Shown: positions 49,203-58,762, counted from the stretch's first letter. The stretch: 64,000 nt of DNA from Clostridia bacterium (GCA_017471765.1 JAFURT010000033.1:1-64000), one strand, 5' to 3'. Program-made: numbers and translations. The notes: a model not told the origin generated them from the sequence alone.

Positions 49203-52085
49203 ATGAAAAAAGCAAAAAAGCTGTTGGCTGTATTTGCGGCATTATGCCTGCTGATGGGCATGGTTGTAGCAACAGTCTCGGCTGACGCCACGGAAATGGA
49301 GTTTAACAGTGCGGTTGTTCCTACCATGGGTACAACGACCATCACGGTCAGTGATGAGAATATCGTTTCAGTTATGGAGTTTATCCCCGGTGAATCCGGT
49401 ATTTTCCGGTTTTCTTTGACCGGTGCCGGCTGTACCTTGTATACGGTTTACGGCAGTCAGTTCTTCATGTTTAATCCTCAGGCGGTTGCCGGTAACACCT
49501 TTGAGTTGGAGATTAAAGAGAGTGTTGCCAACTCTCCCATGCTTGTCGGTGTAGCCGGTAACGGTACGGCTAAGCTGACTATTACCCGTGTGGGGGATGC
49601 GTCCTTTGACGTTAACGCTTTGCCTTTTGAAACATACGAGACGACCGAAACGTTGACTAAGTTCACTTTCGAGGGAGATAAGGCCGAGCTGGTTTATGTG
49701 GATGTGACCGAGTCTCATACGGCTGTGCTGGGCAGTGATGGGTATTATCATCTGGATTCTGCTACCGGCCCTCTGCTGTACATGAATTTCGTTATTGATA
49801 CTTATGTGCCTGTGGCTAGTGCCGCCGCTAACGGCGTCATGAAGGACACCATCTACGATGAGGATGGCAATTTCGTTGAAAAAATTGAGTTTATCACCTG
49901 CATCAACGAGTATTACGGGTATACCAATAACGCTACCAACCAGTGGGTGCCCGGCTATACCGACGGCGGTCTGTATCCGCTGACCGCAGACATAGTATAC
50001 ATCATGCAGACGCATACGAACAACAGTGGTTGGGGCGATATCAATTCCGTGGACTACCTGTTTGGTGATGTGGTAGTGGATCCCGATACGGCATGGATGT
50101 TCCCCATGTGCTATGTTCCCGGTAGCGGCGAAGAGCCTGTTGAGGAAGGCACGGCCGACAACCCCTATGAGCTTATCTGCAACGGCGAGTGGCAGATGGT
50201 CATCCTGCTTGGTGAGTCCGATGCTTGGTTCAAGGCGGATAATGCAGACGGTAGTCTGGTGGCTATTGCCGCATCGGACGGTGGCGAGGAACCGTTGCTG
50301 GAGGGCTATTCTGTCCAGTATGGTCTCCTCAACCGCTATTTCCCCGATGCCACGGGCGCTGTTTCTTTCACCATGTCGGCTGATAACGATATGTTCTTTG
50401 TAAGCAATACTGGCACCGAACCCATCATTGTGGTGGCGGCACTGGTTTCCGGCGAGGGCGGGGAGGTTATCCCCGAAGGTGCTGGCACGATGGATTACGG
50501 CACCGGCGAGCTGTTGCCGGGTAACGGCACGATGAACAAGCCTTTCGTGCTGGACGATACCTATGATATGTCCCCTGGCGATGCCAGCAGTGACTACTTT
50601 GTGCTGATGACCGATTTTGAAGGTTCTGAGGAGGATGGCTACTATCACACCTATGTCGCCCCGGCGGATGGGTTTGTGGATGTGTGGATCGATACGGTGA
50701 GCACCGTGTCGCCCTGGCAGTATGCAGTCAGCAATGAGACAGCGGGCGTGTATGGGGATACCCACTGGAGTGACGATGACCCGTTGATGGACATGGAGAC
50801 CGTCGCCGTCAGAGAGGGTGACGAGATTACGGTTTGGGTGGCTACCTACAATGCCGATAATATGTGGGAGTATCCTGCCGGTCGTGTAGAATGGTTCCTC
50901 TCCTTCAGCCCTGCCGGTTCCTTTGAACACCCCGAGGTCATCGAGGGTGCCGGTGGCTTTACCACAGAGACAGAAGATGGCGGTCTGTACGTTTACAGCT
51001 TTACCGCCCTGGCCGACGGCAAGCTGACTATCACCATGAACGAGGGCGAGTGGTTCTATGCTCTGCTGGATATCGAGGCAGAGGATGAGTCGGGTATTTT
51101 TGGCCCCTATACACACGCCGATGCGGAGGCGCAGTCCACCTTCACGCTGGATCTTATCGAAGGTCAGACGATGATGATCCTTGTTGCCAGTTACGATGCT
51201 GAGACAGATGAGACAATTGCCGGCACAGTCAACTGGACGCTGGAGTTCGAGGGCGCTCCCGGTTCCATTGTCAACCCCATTATTTTTACGGGGCTGGAGA
51301 ATGAGATCACCGTTCCTGCCGGTGCGACGATGTACTACACCGCCCGCTTCACCGGGCTGGAGGGTACGTTGACCGGTGGCGACGCTATGCTGGTGGAGAA
51401 TGAGACCCTGTATACTACCGAGGATGGCACTTTGACCTTCCTGGTGACCGGCGGCGACTCCTTCCAGTGGCCGGTATTTATCGTGACCAATACCGGCGAC
51501 GAGGAGACTACCTATCAGCTTAACTTCAATTATCCGCTGGGTAGCCGTGAGAACCCCATTGTGTTGGATGACATTTCTGAGATTGTGTACGAGCAGGTAC
51601 AGGGCGATGAGGATGGTGTTTACTATGTGTGGACGGCCACCTCTACCGGTAAGCTGCAGATGTCCATCAAGGAACTGGCCGAGGGTAGCGTGGGCGAGAT
51701 CGTCCTGGGTGGTATCAAGTGGCTGAATGTTGACGGCGTAGATGGCGTTTTGTCCTTTGATGTGGTCGAGGGAGACGAGGTCAGCATTAGCCTGTCCATT
51801 GGTGAGGATGCTGCTGGCAATCGCTATCCGGGCGAGACGATGGTGGTGACCGGTAATGTGGTTACCGACGGTGATGACAATAACACCGGTGATAACAACC
51901 AGCCCTCCGGTGGCGATGACAACCAGCCCTCCGGCGGGGACAATACTACCGGTGATGATGAGACCGACAAGAAGCCGGGCGATAGCCCTGTGACCGGTGA
52001 AACCGGCTATGCCGCCCTGGCGGCTGTGCTGGCCGCCGCTTGTGCCGGTATGCTGTCGGTGCTGAAGAAGCGCACTGCCCGTTAA
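49203..52085 (+). CDS. Large repeat-containing surface protein with SPxTG sorting signal
   Basis: A 960-residue secreted protein. It has a signal peptide (MKKAKKLLAVFAALCLLMGMVVATVSA). The body is acidic and contains at least five related ~100-130 residue beta-rich units starting G-(S/T)-x-x-x-P-(I/F/Y/E)-x-(L/I) (for example GTADNPYEL, GTMNKPFVL, GSFEHPEVI, GSIVNPIIF, GSRENPIVL). An Asn/Asp/Gly-rich spacer (about 880-925) leads to SPVTG (928-932), a hydrophobic helix and KKRTAR. SPxTG is a sortase signal known in some clostridia. ATG 49203 follows AAAAGGAG. No ligand is known; the antisense frame is also open but has no credible start. Confidence 0.78.
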   Translation: MKKAKKLLAVFAALCLLMGMVVATVSADATEMEFNSAVVPTMGTTTITVSDENIVSVMEFIPGESGIFRFSLTGAGCTLYTVYGSQFFMFNPQAVAGNTFELEIKESVANSPMLVGVAGNGTAKLTITRVGDASFDVNALPFETYETTETLTKFTFEGDKAELVYVDVTESHTAVLGSDGYYHLDSATGPLLYMNFVIDTYVPVASAAANGVMKDTIYDEDGNFVEKIEFITCINEYYGYTNNATNQWVPGYTDGGLYPLTADIVYIMQTHTNNSGWGDINSVDYLFGDVVVDPDTAWMFPMCYVPGSGEEPVEEGTADNPYELICNGEWQMVILLGESDAWFKADNADGSLVAIAASDGGEEPLLEGYSVQYGLLNRYFPDATGAVSFTMSADNDMFFVSNTGTEPIIVVAALVSGEGGEVIPEGAGTMDYGTGELLPGNGTMNKPFVLDDTYDMSPGDASSDYFVLMTDFEGSEEDGYYHTYVAPADGFVDVWIDTVSTVSPWQYAVSNETAGVYGDTHWSDDDPLMDMETVAVREGDEITVWVATYNADNMWEYPAGRVEWFLSFSPAGSFEHPEVIEGAGGFTTETEDGGLYVYSFTALADGKLTITMNEGEWFYALLDIEAEDESGIFGPYTHADAEAQSTFTLDLIEGQTMMILVASYDAETDETIAGTVNWTLEFEGAPGSIVNPIIFTGLENEITVPAGATMYYTARFTGLEGTLTGGDAMLVENETLYTTEDGTLTFLVTGGDSFQWPVFIVTNTGDEETTYQLNFNYPLGSRENPIVLDDISEIVYEQVQGDEDGVYYVWTATSTGKLQMSIKELAEGSVGEIVLGGIKWLNVDGVDGVLSFDVVEGDEVSISLSIGEDAAGNRYPGETMVVTGNVVTDGDDNNTGDNNQPSGGDDNQPSGGDNTTGDDETDKKPGDSPVTGETGYAALAAVLAAACAGMLSVLKKRTAR

Positions 52086-52103
52086 CGGAATAACGCAAGA
52101 GAA

Positions 52104-52140
52104 GGTCCCTCGGCTGTTCACTCAGCCGGGGGATCTTTTT
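52104..52140 (+). terminator. Intrinsic terminator
   Basis: GGTCCCTCGGCTG pairs (with G-T pairs) with CAGCCGGGGGATC, followed by five T. Confidence 0.8.
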
Positions 52141-52160
52141 CAGTTTTTGCTATGGTTTTC

Positions 52161-52188
52161 TTGACTTTCGGCGTTTTTTCTTTATAAT
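52161..52188 (+). promoter_or_regulatory. Promoter of the ABC exporter cluster
   Basis: TTGACT (52161-52166), 16 bases, TATAAT (52183-52188), 32 bases before ATG 52220. Confidence 0.65.
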
Positions 52189-52219
52189 AGAAAGAAAGAG
52201 TTTACGGGGGTGTACACGG

Positions 52220-52930
52220 ATGCTTGAGGTCAGTCATTTAACCAAACGGTATGGCAAGGTATTTGCCAATCAGAATATTTCCTTTGCCCTGCCCGAGGGC
52301 AGTATTACGGTACTCCTCGGCCCAAACGGCGCCGGTAAGAGCACCACACTCAAGGCGATTATGGGCTTTCTCCGCTATGAGGGGAACATCACTGTAGACG
52401 GCCTGCCCAACAAAGGGGTGGCGGCTAAGCGTCTGCTGGGCTATGTGCCGGAGATGCCGGCACTGTATCCTAACCTGACGGTGGCCGAGCATCTGGAGTT
52501 TGTAGCCCGTGCTTATCGCTTGAAGGACTATAAGGCCTATGCTGACGAACTGCTCGACCGCATGGAGCTGACGGATAAGAAAAAGAAGTTTGGGGATGAA
52601 CTGTCCAAGGGGATGCAACAGAAACTGAGCATCTGCTGTGCCCTGTTGCCCCGGCCAAAATATGTGCTGTTTGATGAGCCGATGATCGGTCTCGACCCCC
52701 ACGCCATCAAGGAGCTGAAAGCGATGTTCACCGAGATGCGGGCGGCTGGTTGTACCTTGCTCATCAGCACCCACATCATCGACAGCGTGGATGCACTGTG
52801 GGATCAGGCGCTCATCATGCAGGCCGGGCAGGTGCTGGCGGCGGTGGATGCCCACTGGCTGGAACAGGCTGGGGAGACCCTGGAGCAGTTGTTCTTCCGG
52901 TTGACAGAACAGTCTGCGGAGGGCGTGTGA
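52220..52930 (+). CDS. ABC transporter ATP-binding protein
   Basis: A 236-residue ATPase with Walker A GPNGAGKST, Q-loop region YVPEMPALYPNL, an LSKGMQQKLSI signature (the variant LSKGM common in ABC-2 exporters), Walker B YVLFDEPMIGLDP and the switch-His STHIIDSV. It lies one base before the large permease gene and should power it. The substrate is unknown. Confidence 0.92.
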   Translation: MLEVSHLTKRYGKVFANQNISFALPEGSITVLLGPNGAGKSTTLKAIMGFLRYEGNITVDGLPNKGVAAKRLLGYVPEMPALYPNLTVAEHLEFVARAYRLKDYKAYADELLDRMELTDKKKKFGDELSKGMQQKLSICCALLPRPKYVLFDEPMIGLDPHAIKELKAMFTEMRAAGCTLLISTHIIDSVDALWDQALIMQAGQVLAAVDAHWLEQAGETLEQLFFRLTEQSAEGV

Positions 52931-52931
52931 T

Positions 52932-54575
52932 ATGCGCTTGTTGGGCTATTATCTATTCCACACCATTGTCAACGGCATAAAAAAGCTGTTCCGCACCTGG
53001 GTAGCGGTTTTGCTGGGCTTTTTTGTGGTGTGTGGCTTGCTGGGCGGCGTTGTGGGATATACACTGGGCTCTCTGGAAGGGGAGTACAGCTCCTCCTATG
53101 AAGAAGATACCTACATTGAGGAAGACCTACCGCTGACCCCGGAGGATACAGCGGCGATGATGACCGTCCTGGAAATGGCGGCCGGGGGAATCATTCTGCT
53201 TGTGCTACTGCTGAATGTGTATTCGGCGGATAAAAGCGGCACAAAGATCTTCACCATGCCGGATGTGCAGTTCCTGTTCACTGCCCCCATGAAGCCCCAA
53301 TCGGTGCTCCTGTTTCGAGTAGTGCTCCAGATGGGGGCCACGCTGTTGGCGTCGGTGTATTTGCTGTTTCAGATTCCAAACCTGGTGCTTAATTTGGGCT
53401 TGGATATGGGCATGGTGCTCACCCTCATTGCTTGCTGGATACTGACATTAGCTCTGGGCCAACTGCTGACGGTGCTTGTCTACACCCTGATTGCCACCCA
53501 TCCCCGGTTTCGCCCGGTGGTGCGGTATGGGGTGTTTGGCACGGTGGGCGTGCTGGGCGCTTTGCTGTACGGAACTATGCAGGTACAGCAGCTTTCCTTG
53601 CCAGCGGCAGCGGTTTGGCTGTTTGGCAGCCCATATACCCGGCTGATTCCCGGTGTGGGCTGGCTGAAGGCGATGGTCGGTTTTGCCGCCGAAGGAGACT
53701 GGCTACCGGTGGTCGGCTGTGGGCTGGCCACTGTGGCGCTGTGTGCCCTTATCGTGTTTCTTACCTGGCGGATGAAGGCGGATTTCTACGAGGATGCCCT
53801 TGCCGCCGCTACCGAAAAGCAGGAACTGCTCAACGCCGCCGCTGAGGGGCGAGCCGCCAAGCGGAAGAAGGAACGGGCCGACCGTATCCACCGGGATGTG
53901 TTGCGCCATGGACAGGGTGGATGGATGTTCCTGCATAAAGGGGTGGTTAACCATCACCGGTTTGCCGCTTTACGGGTGTTATCCCCCACCGGCATTACGT
54001 ATTTTTGCGTGTATGTGTTGGCCTCTGTGCTGATTTTGCTGTTAGGTGGGACAGAGGAAGCCGATGGCCTGCTGTGGGTCCCGGCTGTGGTTGTGGCGGT
54101 TATCGCCTTTTTCCGCAACCTGGGCAACCCGGTAGAGGAGGATATGCGCGGCCACCTGCTGTATTTGGTGCCGGATAGTCCCCGGAAGAAATTGCTGGCG
54201 GCTTTGCTGGCAGGCAGTTATGCGACGTTTATGGATGTATTGCCCGGCCTGGTGGTAGCCACCCTGCTTCTGCAAGGGAGCGTGATGGAGGCTGTAGGCT
54301 GGCTGGCGTTTATTCTTACGCTGGATTTTATGGTGTCAGCGTTGGGCTTGCTGTTGGGGATGGGCTTGCCCTCCTCTTTGCCCGACCAGGTACACAGACT
54401 ATTGCAGTTGATGTGTAAAATGCTGTTGGTCATGCTGCCGATGGTGATGGCCCTCGTTCTGGGTTTTATGTGGAGTGTTACGGCTGGCCTGCTGACAGCG
54501 GCCGGTGTGCAGATGGTGCTGGGGCTGGCCTTTTTCCTGCCTGCCGGCGCTCTGCTGCATGGAGGGAGACGGTGA
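52932..54575 (+). CDS. Putative ABC exporter permease (PF16962-like)
   Basis: A 547-residue membrane protein with about 12 helices. The opening RLLGYYLFHTIVNGIKKLFRTW, the PDVQFLFTAPMKPQSVLLFRV segment (FLF-APxxP motif) and two bundles of helices separated by a cytoplasmic charged stretch (about residues 280-330, RAAKRKKERADRIH) fit the putative ABC exporter family I recall as PF16962. ATG 52932 is 1 base after the ATPase stop, so the two are translationally coupled. Confidence 0.82.
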   Translation: MRLLGYYLFHTIVNGIKKLFRTWVAVLLGFFVVCGLLGGVVGYTLGSLEGEYSSSYEEDTYIEEDLPLTPEDTAAMMTVLEMAAGGIILLVLLLNVYSADKSGTKIFTMPDVQFLFTAPMKPQSVLLFRVVLQMGATLLASVYLLFQIPNLVLNLGLDMGMVLTLIACWILTLALGQLLTVLVYTLIATHPRFRPVVRYGVFGTVGVLGALLYGTMQVQQLSLPAAAVWLFGSPYTRLIPGVGWLKAMVGFAAEGDWLPVVGCGLATVALCALIVFLTWRMKADFYEDALAAATEKQELLNAAAEGRAAKRKKERADRIHRDVLRHGQGGWMFLHKGVVNHHRFAALRVLSPTGITYFCVYVLASVLILLLGGTEEADGLLWVPAVVVAVIAFFRNLGNPVEEDMRGHLLYLVPDSPRKKLLAALLAGSYATFMDVLPGLVVATLLLQGSVMEAVGWLAFILTLDFMVSALGLLLGMGLPSSLPDQVHRLLQLMCKMLLVMLPMVMALVLGFMWSVTAGLLTAAGVQMVLGLAFFLPAGALLHGGRR

Positions 54576-54576
54576 G

Positions 54577-55053
54577 ATGAATAACCGACAGAAAGACCGT
54601 ATTCGGCTGGTCATCCGGATTGTTATGGTGGTGGTGGCGGTGGCCTTGCTGATTGGCGGGCTGGGGGTCCCTATCGCCAACAATGCGGTGGCATTGGGCA
54701 TTCAGCGTGACCTGGAGGCGTTGCCTCTGCCGCCGGATACGACCGTGGAAGAGGCGGTTTCGGGTGCCGGAAAACTGTCCGGCAACGGTAACGGAATGCA
54801 ATATTTTGGGGCAGTTCTCCTGCACAGCACCCTGTCGCTGGAGCAACTGAACACCTATTATGTCCAGCATCGCCGGGGGCTGTTTGATTGCCTTGTTGCA
54901 GTGCAGGAGGGCAGTGAAATTCAGGTCGCCGACAACGGGAATCTATCCTTTTCCACCGCAATGGAAGGGGAGGGCTGGTATATCCTGTATACCTGGGGCG
55001 ATGCACCAAAGGGGTTGCGTGCCTGGCTGGATACGGATATGCGTGGACATTGA
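54577..55053 (+). CDS. Membrane-anchored protein of unknown function
   Basis: A 158-residue protein with one N-terminal membrane helix (about residues 12-30, VIRIVMVVVAVALLIGGLGVP) and a ~120-residue outer domain beginning LPLPPDTTVEEAVSGAGKLSGNGNGMQYFGAVLL. The LEQLNTYYVQHR and GWYILYTWGDAP segments look like a small alpha/beta domain, not recognised. ATG 54577 follows GGAGGG and starts one base after the permease stop, so it probably belongs to the same exporter complex. Confidence 0.65.
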   Translation: MNNRQKDRIRLVIRIVMVVVAVALLIGGLGVPIANNAVALGIQRDLEALPLPPDTTVEEAVSGAGKLSGNGNGMQYFGAVLLHSTLSLEQLNTYYVQHRRGLFDCLVAVQEGSEIQVADNGNLSFSTAMEGEGWYILYTWGDAPKGLRAWLDTDMRGH

Positions 55054-55111
55054 GCCCGTTTGCGAGTGACAAGGAAAATAACTTTACAGTATATTTTGAG
55101 GAGGTAGACCT

Positions 55112-56266
55112 ATGTTTTGTCAAAAATGTCAGCGCCCGAATGAGGATACATCCGCCTATTGCATTTACTGCGGTGCACCACTGAACCAGCCGGCGGTAGC
55201 GGAGGCTGTACAACCTGTTACCCAAACAGCTCCGGCGGTGGTATTCCCGGAGCCGGTATCGGCACAGCCGGTACAGCCCCTTCCGGAGCACCCGGTCATT
55301 GGTCGCATCAAGGCTTTGGCGTCCTCCACGCTGTTTCTGGTGGCGGTGATTGCCTTTACGGTGGCGGCCGTGTTGGGGGTGGTGGCTTCTGTGTCCTCTC
55401 AGAATGAGCTAACCGCCATGATGAATGAGTATTTTTCTCCCGGGATGGAGGATGACCTGGCCGGTCTGTGGCAGGATGAGGGTGCCGCGGACGGACAGGA
55501 GTACACCTATTCTGTGGAGTTCGGCAACGGTTTTGCGCTGGCGGGTATGCTGCCCTCCATCGCTGTCAGCGGTCTGTCAGTGGCGGCTCTCTGGATGCTG
55601 TATGCCGCCGGGAAAAATCGGAAAATCCCCGGCATGAAGACCGGTGGCCTGACCGTCCTGGAGGTGATGAATATCCTCTCCCTGGTGGTAATAGGGCTGG
55701 TAACGTTGCTGATGCTGTTGATGGGCCTTCTGCTGGCTGTGACCTGGGACATGATTATGGCAGAGGCTTTGCTCACCGCCGATTGGGCAGGTGACCCGGC
55801 AGAACTGAGCGCTATTGTGTCTGCTGTGTTTGTTGTGTTGTTTGTGTTCCTTGTGCTGATGATGGCGTTTATGGTACTTTACCAGGTTAAGGTTGTCCTG
55901 CTCATCAGCAAGGCAAAGAAGACCGTTATGAGTGGTGTCCCGGTGGGGAAGGGGTCCTTGTTTGTGGCGGTGATGTGCTACATTTCCGGTGGTTTCAGTG
56001 CCGTCGGTGCTGTCTTTGCTGTGCTGTCCGCCGGCATATTTGGCCTGCTGGCCGGTGCGGCACAGGCGGTGTCGCTGATTGCTTTCGGTATGGTAGCCAT
56101 GCGGTATCGCACACTGATGCAGGAACTGCAGTTTGTGATGAATCAGCCGCCCGTGCCCTATGTTTTCGCTCAGCATAATTATGGTGTGCCCGCCCCCGGC
56201 AATATGGCGCCGCCGGCGGTTCCCACAGCCCCTGTGGAGACCGCCAACGATACGCCCTTGTCCTGA
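55112..56266 (+). CDS. Zinc-ribbon multi-helix membrane protein
   Basis: A 384-residue protein with an N-terminal zinc ribbon (C3, C6, C17, C20 in FCQKCQRPNEDTSAYCIYCG), a Pro/Val-rich linker, and about six hydrophobic helices (roughly 70-92, 148-165, 188-212, 232-262, 285-312, 315-332). The last ~45 residues are Pro/Ala-rich. Such zinc-ribbon proteins are common in clostridia with unknown roles. It has its own AGGAGG site, 58 bases after the previous gene. Confidence 0.75.
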   Translation: MFCQKCQRPNEDTSAYCIYCGAPLNQPAVAEAVQPVTQTAPAVVFPEPVSAQPVQPLPEHPVIGRIKALASSTLFLVAVIAFTVAAVLGVVASVSSQNELTAMMNEYFSPGMEDDLAGLWQDEGAADGQEYTYSVEFGNGFALAGMLPSIAVSGLSVAALWMLYAAGKNRKIPGMKTGGLTVLEVMNILSLVVIGLVTLLMLLMGLLLAVTWDMIMAEALLTADWAGDPAELSAIVSAVFVVLFVFLVLMMAFMVLYQVKVVLLISKAKKTVMSGVPVGKGSLFVAVMCYISGGFSAVGAVFAVLSAGIFGLLAGAAQAVSLIAFGMVAMRYRTLMQELQFVMNQPPVPYVFAQHNYGVPAPGNMAPPAVPTAPVETANDTPLS

Positions 56267-56273
56267 TATACCG

Positions 56274-56313
56274 CTGTCCCCATGGGCTTTCGCCTGTGGG
56301 GGCAGTTTTTTTC
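56274..56313 (+). terminator. Intrinsic terminator
   Basis: CTGTCCCCATGGGC / GCCTGTGGGGGCAG stem with a TTTC loop and seven T. Confidence 0.85.
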
Positions 56314-56322
56314 TTCAATCCC

Positions 56323-56351
56323 TTGATTAGCGACGCCTTTTTTGCTATACT
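56323..56351 (+). promoter_or_regulatory. Promoter of the deoD operon
   Basis: TTGATT (56323-56328), 17 bases, TATACT (56346-56351); a small CCGG hairpin lies between it and ATG 56397. Confidence 0.65.
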
Positions 56352-56396
56352 AAACACAGAGAAACCGGCCATGACCGGCAGAAAGGAAGATGCCTT

Positions 56397-57140
56397 ATGT
56401 CAAACGCCTATCCTACACCCCATATCAAGGCGACTCCGGCAGATTTTGCCCCTACAGTGCTGATGCCCGGCGATCCGTTGCGGTCTCGGTTTATTGCGGA
56501 GCAGTATCTCACAGCCCCCCGGCTGGTGAATGATGTCCGGGGCATACAGGGCTACACCGGCACCTATAAGGGCGTGCCGGTTTCGGTGATGGCCAGCGGC
56601 ATGGGTATGCCCTCTATGGCCATCTATTCCTACGAGCTGTTTTCCTTTTTCGGTGTGGAGACTATCCTGCGTGTAGGCTCAGCCGGGGCTTTGCACCCGG
56701 ATGTGAAAATCCGGGATATTGTGCTGGGCATGGGCGCCTGTACCAACTCGAATTTTGCCCACCAGTACCGGCTTCCCGGCACCTTTGCCCCCATCAGCAG
56801 TTATAAGGTGCTGCGGACAGCGGCCGACCTGGCTGAAGAGATGGCCCTGCCTTGCCATGTGGGTAATCTGCTCTCCTCTGACACCTTCTATGGCGATGAC
56901 GGCTACCTGCCGCCGGAACAGCAGGGGAATGCCGCCTGGAGCCGTATGGGGGTGCTGGCGGTGGAAATGGAAGCGGCGGCGCTATATATGAATGCGGCTC
57001 GTTGCGGCAAGCAGGCGCTGGCCATCTGTACCGTGTCCGACCACATTATAACCGGGGAGGCCACCACCGCCGAGGAGCGCCAGACCTCCTTTACGCAGAT
57101 GATGGAGCTGGCTCTAGAAACGGCTATTCGACTGGGATAA
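56397..57140 (+). CDS. deoD: Purine-nucleoside phosphorylase, DeoD type
   Basis: A 247-residue hexameric phosphorylase splitting purine (deoxy)nucleosides with phosphate. The family signatures VLMPGDPLRSRFIAEQYL, VMASGMGMPSMAIYSYELF, RVGSAGALHPDVKIRDIVLG and LAVEMEAAALY (catalytic/ribose Glu) with TVSDHI (catalytic Asp) are all present. It is first in an operon with deoB and cdd. Confidence 0.95.
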   Translation: MSNAYPTPHIKATPADFAPTVLMPGDPLRSRFIAEQYLTAPRLVNDVRGIQGYTGTYKGVPVSVMASGMGMPSMAIYSYELFSFFGVETILRVGSAGALHPDVKIRDIVLGMGACTNSNFAHQYRLPGTFAPISSYKVLRTAADLAEEMALPCHVGNLLSSDTFYGDDGYLPPEQQGNAAWSRMGVLAVEMEAAALYMNAARCGKQALAICTVSDHIITGEATTAEERQTSFTQMMELALETAIRLG

Positions 57141-57150
57141 GGAGGCGCCC

Positions 57151-58326
57151 ATGAAACGGGTATTTCTGTTTGTGTTGGATTCCTGCGGCATCGGGGAAGC
57201 GCCGGATGCCGCCGCCTTTGGCGATGTGGGTAGCCATACTTTGCGTCGTATTTCTGCTTCGCCGGCCTTTTGTGCGGATACTTTGTGCCACCTGGGGCTG
57301 GGGCATATTGATGGGCAGGAATATTTACCCGCCGATGCCCCTCTTACAGCGGCGGTGGCTCGGCTGACCGAGCGTTCTGCCGGTAAGGACACCACCATCG
57401 GCCATTGGGAGCTGGCTGGGGTGGTGTCTCCACAGCCGTTGCCCACCTATCCGGAGGGATTCCCGGCATCGGTGCTGGAGGCTTTCTCTGCCGCTACCGG
57501 CAGGGGCGTGCTGTGCAACCGCCCCTATTCCGGAACGCAGGTGATTGCCGATTATGGAGTAGAGCATCTGGAGACAGGCTCGCTGATTGTGTATACCTCG
57601 GCGGACAGCGTGTTCCAGATAGCGGCTCACGAGGAGCTGGTGCCGCCGGAGGAGCTGTACCGCTATTGCCGTATCGCCCGGGACATTTTACAGGGAGAGC
57701 ATGGTGTCGGACGAGTGATTGCCCGCCCCTTTGTGGGGCAATCTCCCCATTTTACCCGGACGGCTAACCGGCGGGATTTCTCGCTTATGCCACCGGCACC
57801 GACGCTGTTGGATGCCGTATCTGCCGCCGGACAGACGGTGTGGGCGGTAGGGAAAATCAGCGATATTTTTGCCGGCCGGGGGGTGACGAGAACCACCCTG
57901 ACCCACGGCAATGGGGAGGGGATGGATGCCGCTATGGAGGCGGTAAAATCCCCCTTCTGCGGGCTTTGTTTCATCAATCTGGTGGATTTTGATACCTTGT
58001 ACGGCCACCGGCAGGATGTGGACGGCTATGCCGGCGCACTGGCGGCGTTTGATCGCTGGCTTCCCGGCTTTATCCAGCAACTTCAGCCGGAGGATCTGCT
58101 GGTGATTACCGCCGACCACGGCTGTGACCCCGGGGATAGCCACACCGACCATACTCGGGAGTATGTGCCGCTACTATTGTGGGGACAGACTGTTCGCGCC
58201 GTTAACCTGGGCACACGCCCCACCTTTGCCGATGTAGGAGCAACGGTGGCAGAGTATTTGAACGTGCCGTATGCCGGGGCAGGGGAGAGTCTGTGGCCTG
58301 CCATCAGAAAGGAGCCGTTAGTATGA
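57151..58326 (+). CDS. deoB: Phosphopentomutase
   Basis: DeoB converts (deoxy)ribose-1-phosphate into the 5-phosphate, feeding nucleoside carbon into central metabolism. The 391-residue alkaline-phosphatase-fold enzyme has FVLDSCGIGEAPDAA (metal Asp), GKDTTIGHWELAG (catalytic Thr), and the late metal ligands TADHGCDPGDSHTDHTREYVPLL. The start is 10 bases after deoD; the end overlaps cdd by four bases. Confidence 0.95.
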   Translation: MKRVFLFVLDSCGIGEAPDAAAFGDVGSHTLRRISASPAFCADTLCHLGLGHIDGQEYLPADAPLTAAVARLTERSAGKDTTIGHWELAGVVSPQPLPTYPEGFPASVLEAFSAATGRGVLCNRPYSGTQVIADYGVEHLETGSLIVYTSADSVFQIAAHEELVPPEELYRYCRIARDILQGEHGVGRVIARPFVGQSPHFTRTANRRDFSLMPPAPTLLDAVSAAGQTVWAVGKISDIFAGRGVTRTTLTHGNGEGMDAAMEAVKSPFCGLCFINLVDFDTLYGHRQDVDGYAGALAAFDRWLPGFIQQLQPEDLLVITADHGCDPGDSHTDHTREYVPLLLWGQTVRAVNLGTRPTFADVGATVAEYLNVPYAGAGESLWPAIRKEPLV

Positions 58327-58730
58327 CAAAGGAAGCCCTGTGTGAACTGGCTATTGCCGCCCGGGAGCAGGCGTATGCCCCTTATTCCGGATATACGGTA
58401 GGGGCGGCCCTGTTGGCGGCAGACGGCCATGTGTATACCGGTTGTAACATCGAGAATGCGGCTTTTACGCCTACTGTGTGTGCGGAACGTACCGCTATCT
58501 TCAAGGCGGTCAGCGAAGGCGAGCGTAAATTTACCATGATGGCGGTAGCCGGTGGCAAGGCAGGGCAGCCCGGTGAAGCTTTCCCTCCTTGTGGCGTGTG
58601 CCGCCAGGTGCTGGCGGAGTTTTGCCCACCGGATTTTCCCATTTTGTTGGCAGAGACCGGAGGACGCTACACCACCTATACGCTGGCGGAGATACTGCCT
58701 CTGGCCTTTACGCCGAAACATGTCGATTGA
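58323..58730 (+). CDS. cdd: Cytidine deaminase
   Basis: A 135-residue deaminase producing uridine from cytidine. The zinc site is C53 and E55 (TVCAERTA) with C90 and C93 (PPCGVCRQV), the homotetrameric type with three Cys ligands. ATG 58323 overlaps the deoB stop (ATGA), so translation is coupled. With deoD and deoB it forms a nucleoside salvage operon. Confidence 0.95.
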   Translation: MTKEALCELAIAAREQAYAPYSGYTVGAALLAADGHVYTGCNIENAAFTPTVCAERTAIFKAVSEGERKFTMMAVAGGKAGQPGEAFPPCGVCRQVLAEFCPPDFPILLAETGGRYTTYTLAEILPLAFTPKHVD

Positions 58731-58733
58731 CCC

Positions 58734-58762
58734 TTTACAAAATGCCGGTTTTATGCTAAAAT
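58734..58762 (+). promoter_or_regulatory. Promoter of the pyrophosphatase gene
   Basis: TTTACA (58734-58739), 17 bases, TAAAAT (58757-58762), 31 bases before ATG 58793. Confidence 0.55.

Noticed and set aside
49368..52121. 917-codon open frame on the minus strand
   Set aside because: It mirrors the surface-protein gene, has no credible ribosome site or family motif, and arises from the skewed codon use of a repetitive acidic gene. The plus-strand frame has a signal peptide and sorting signal.
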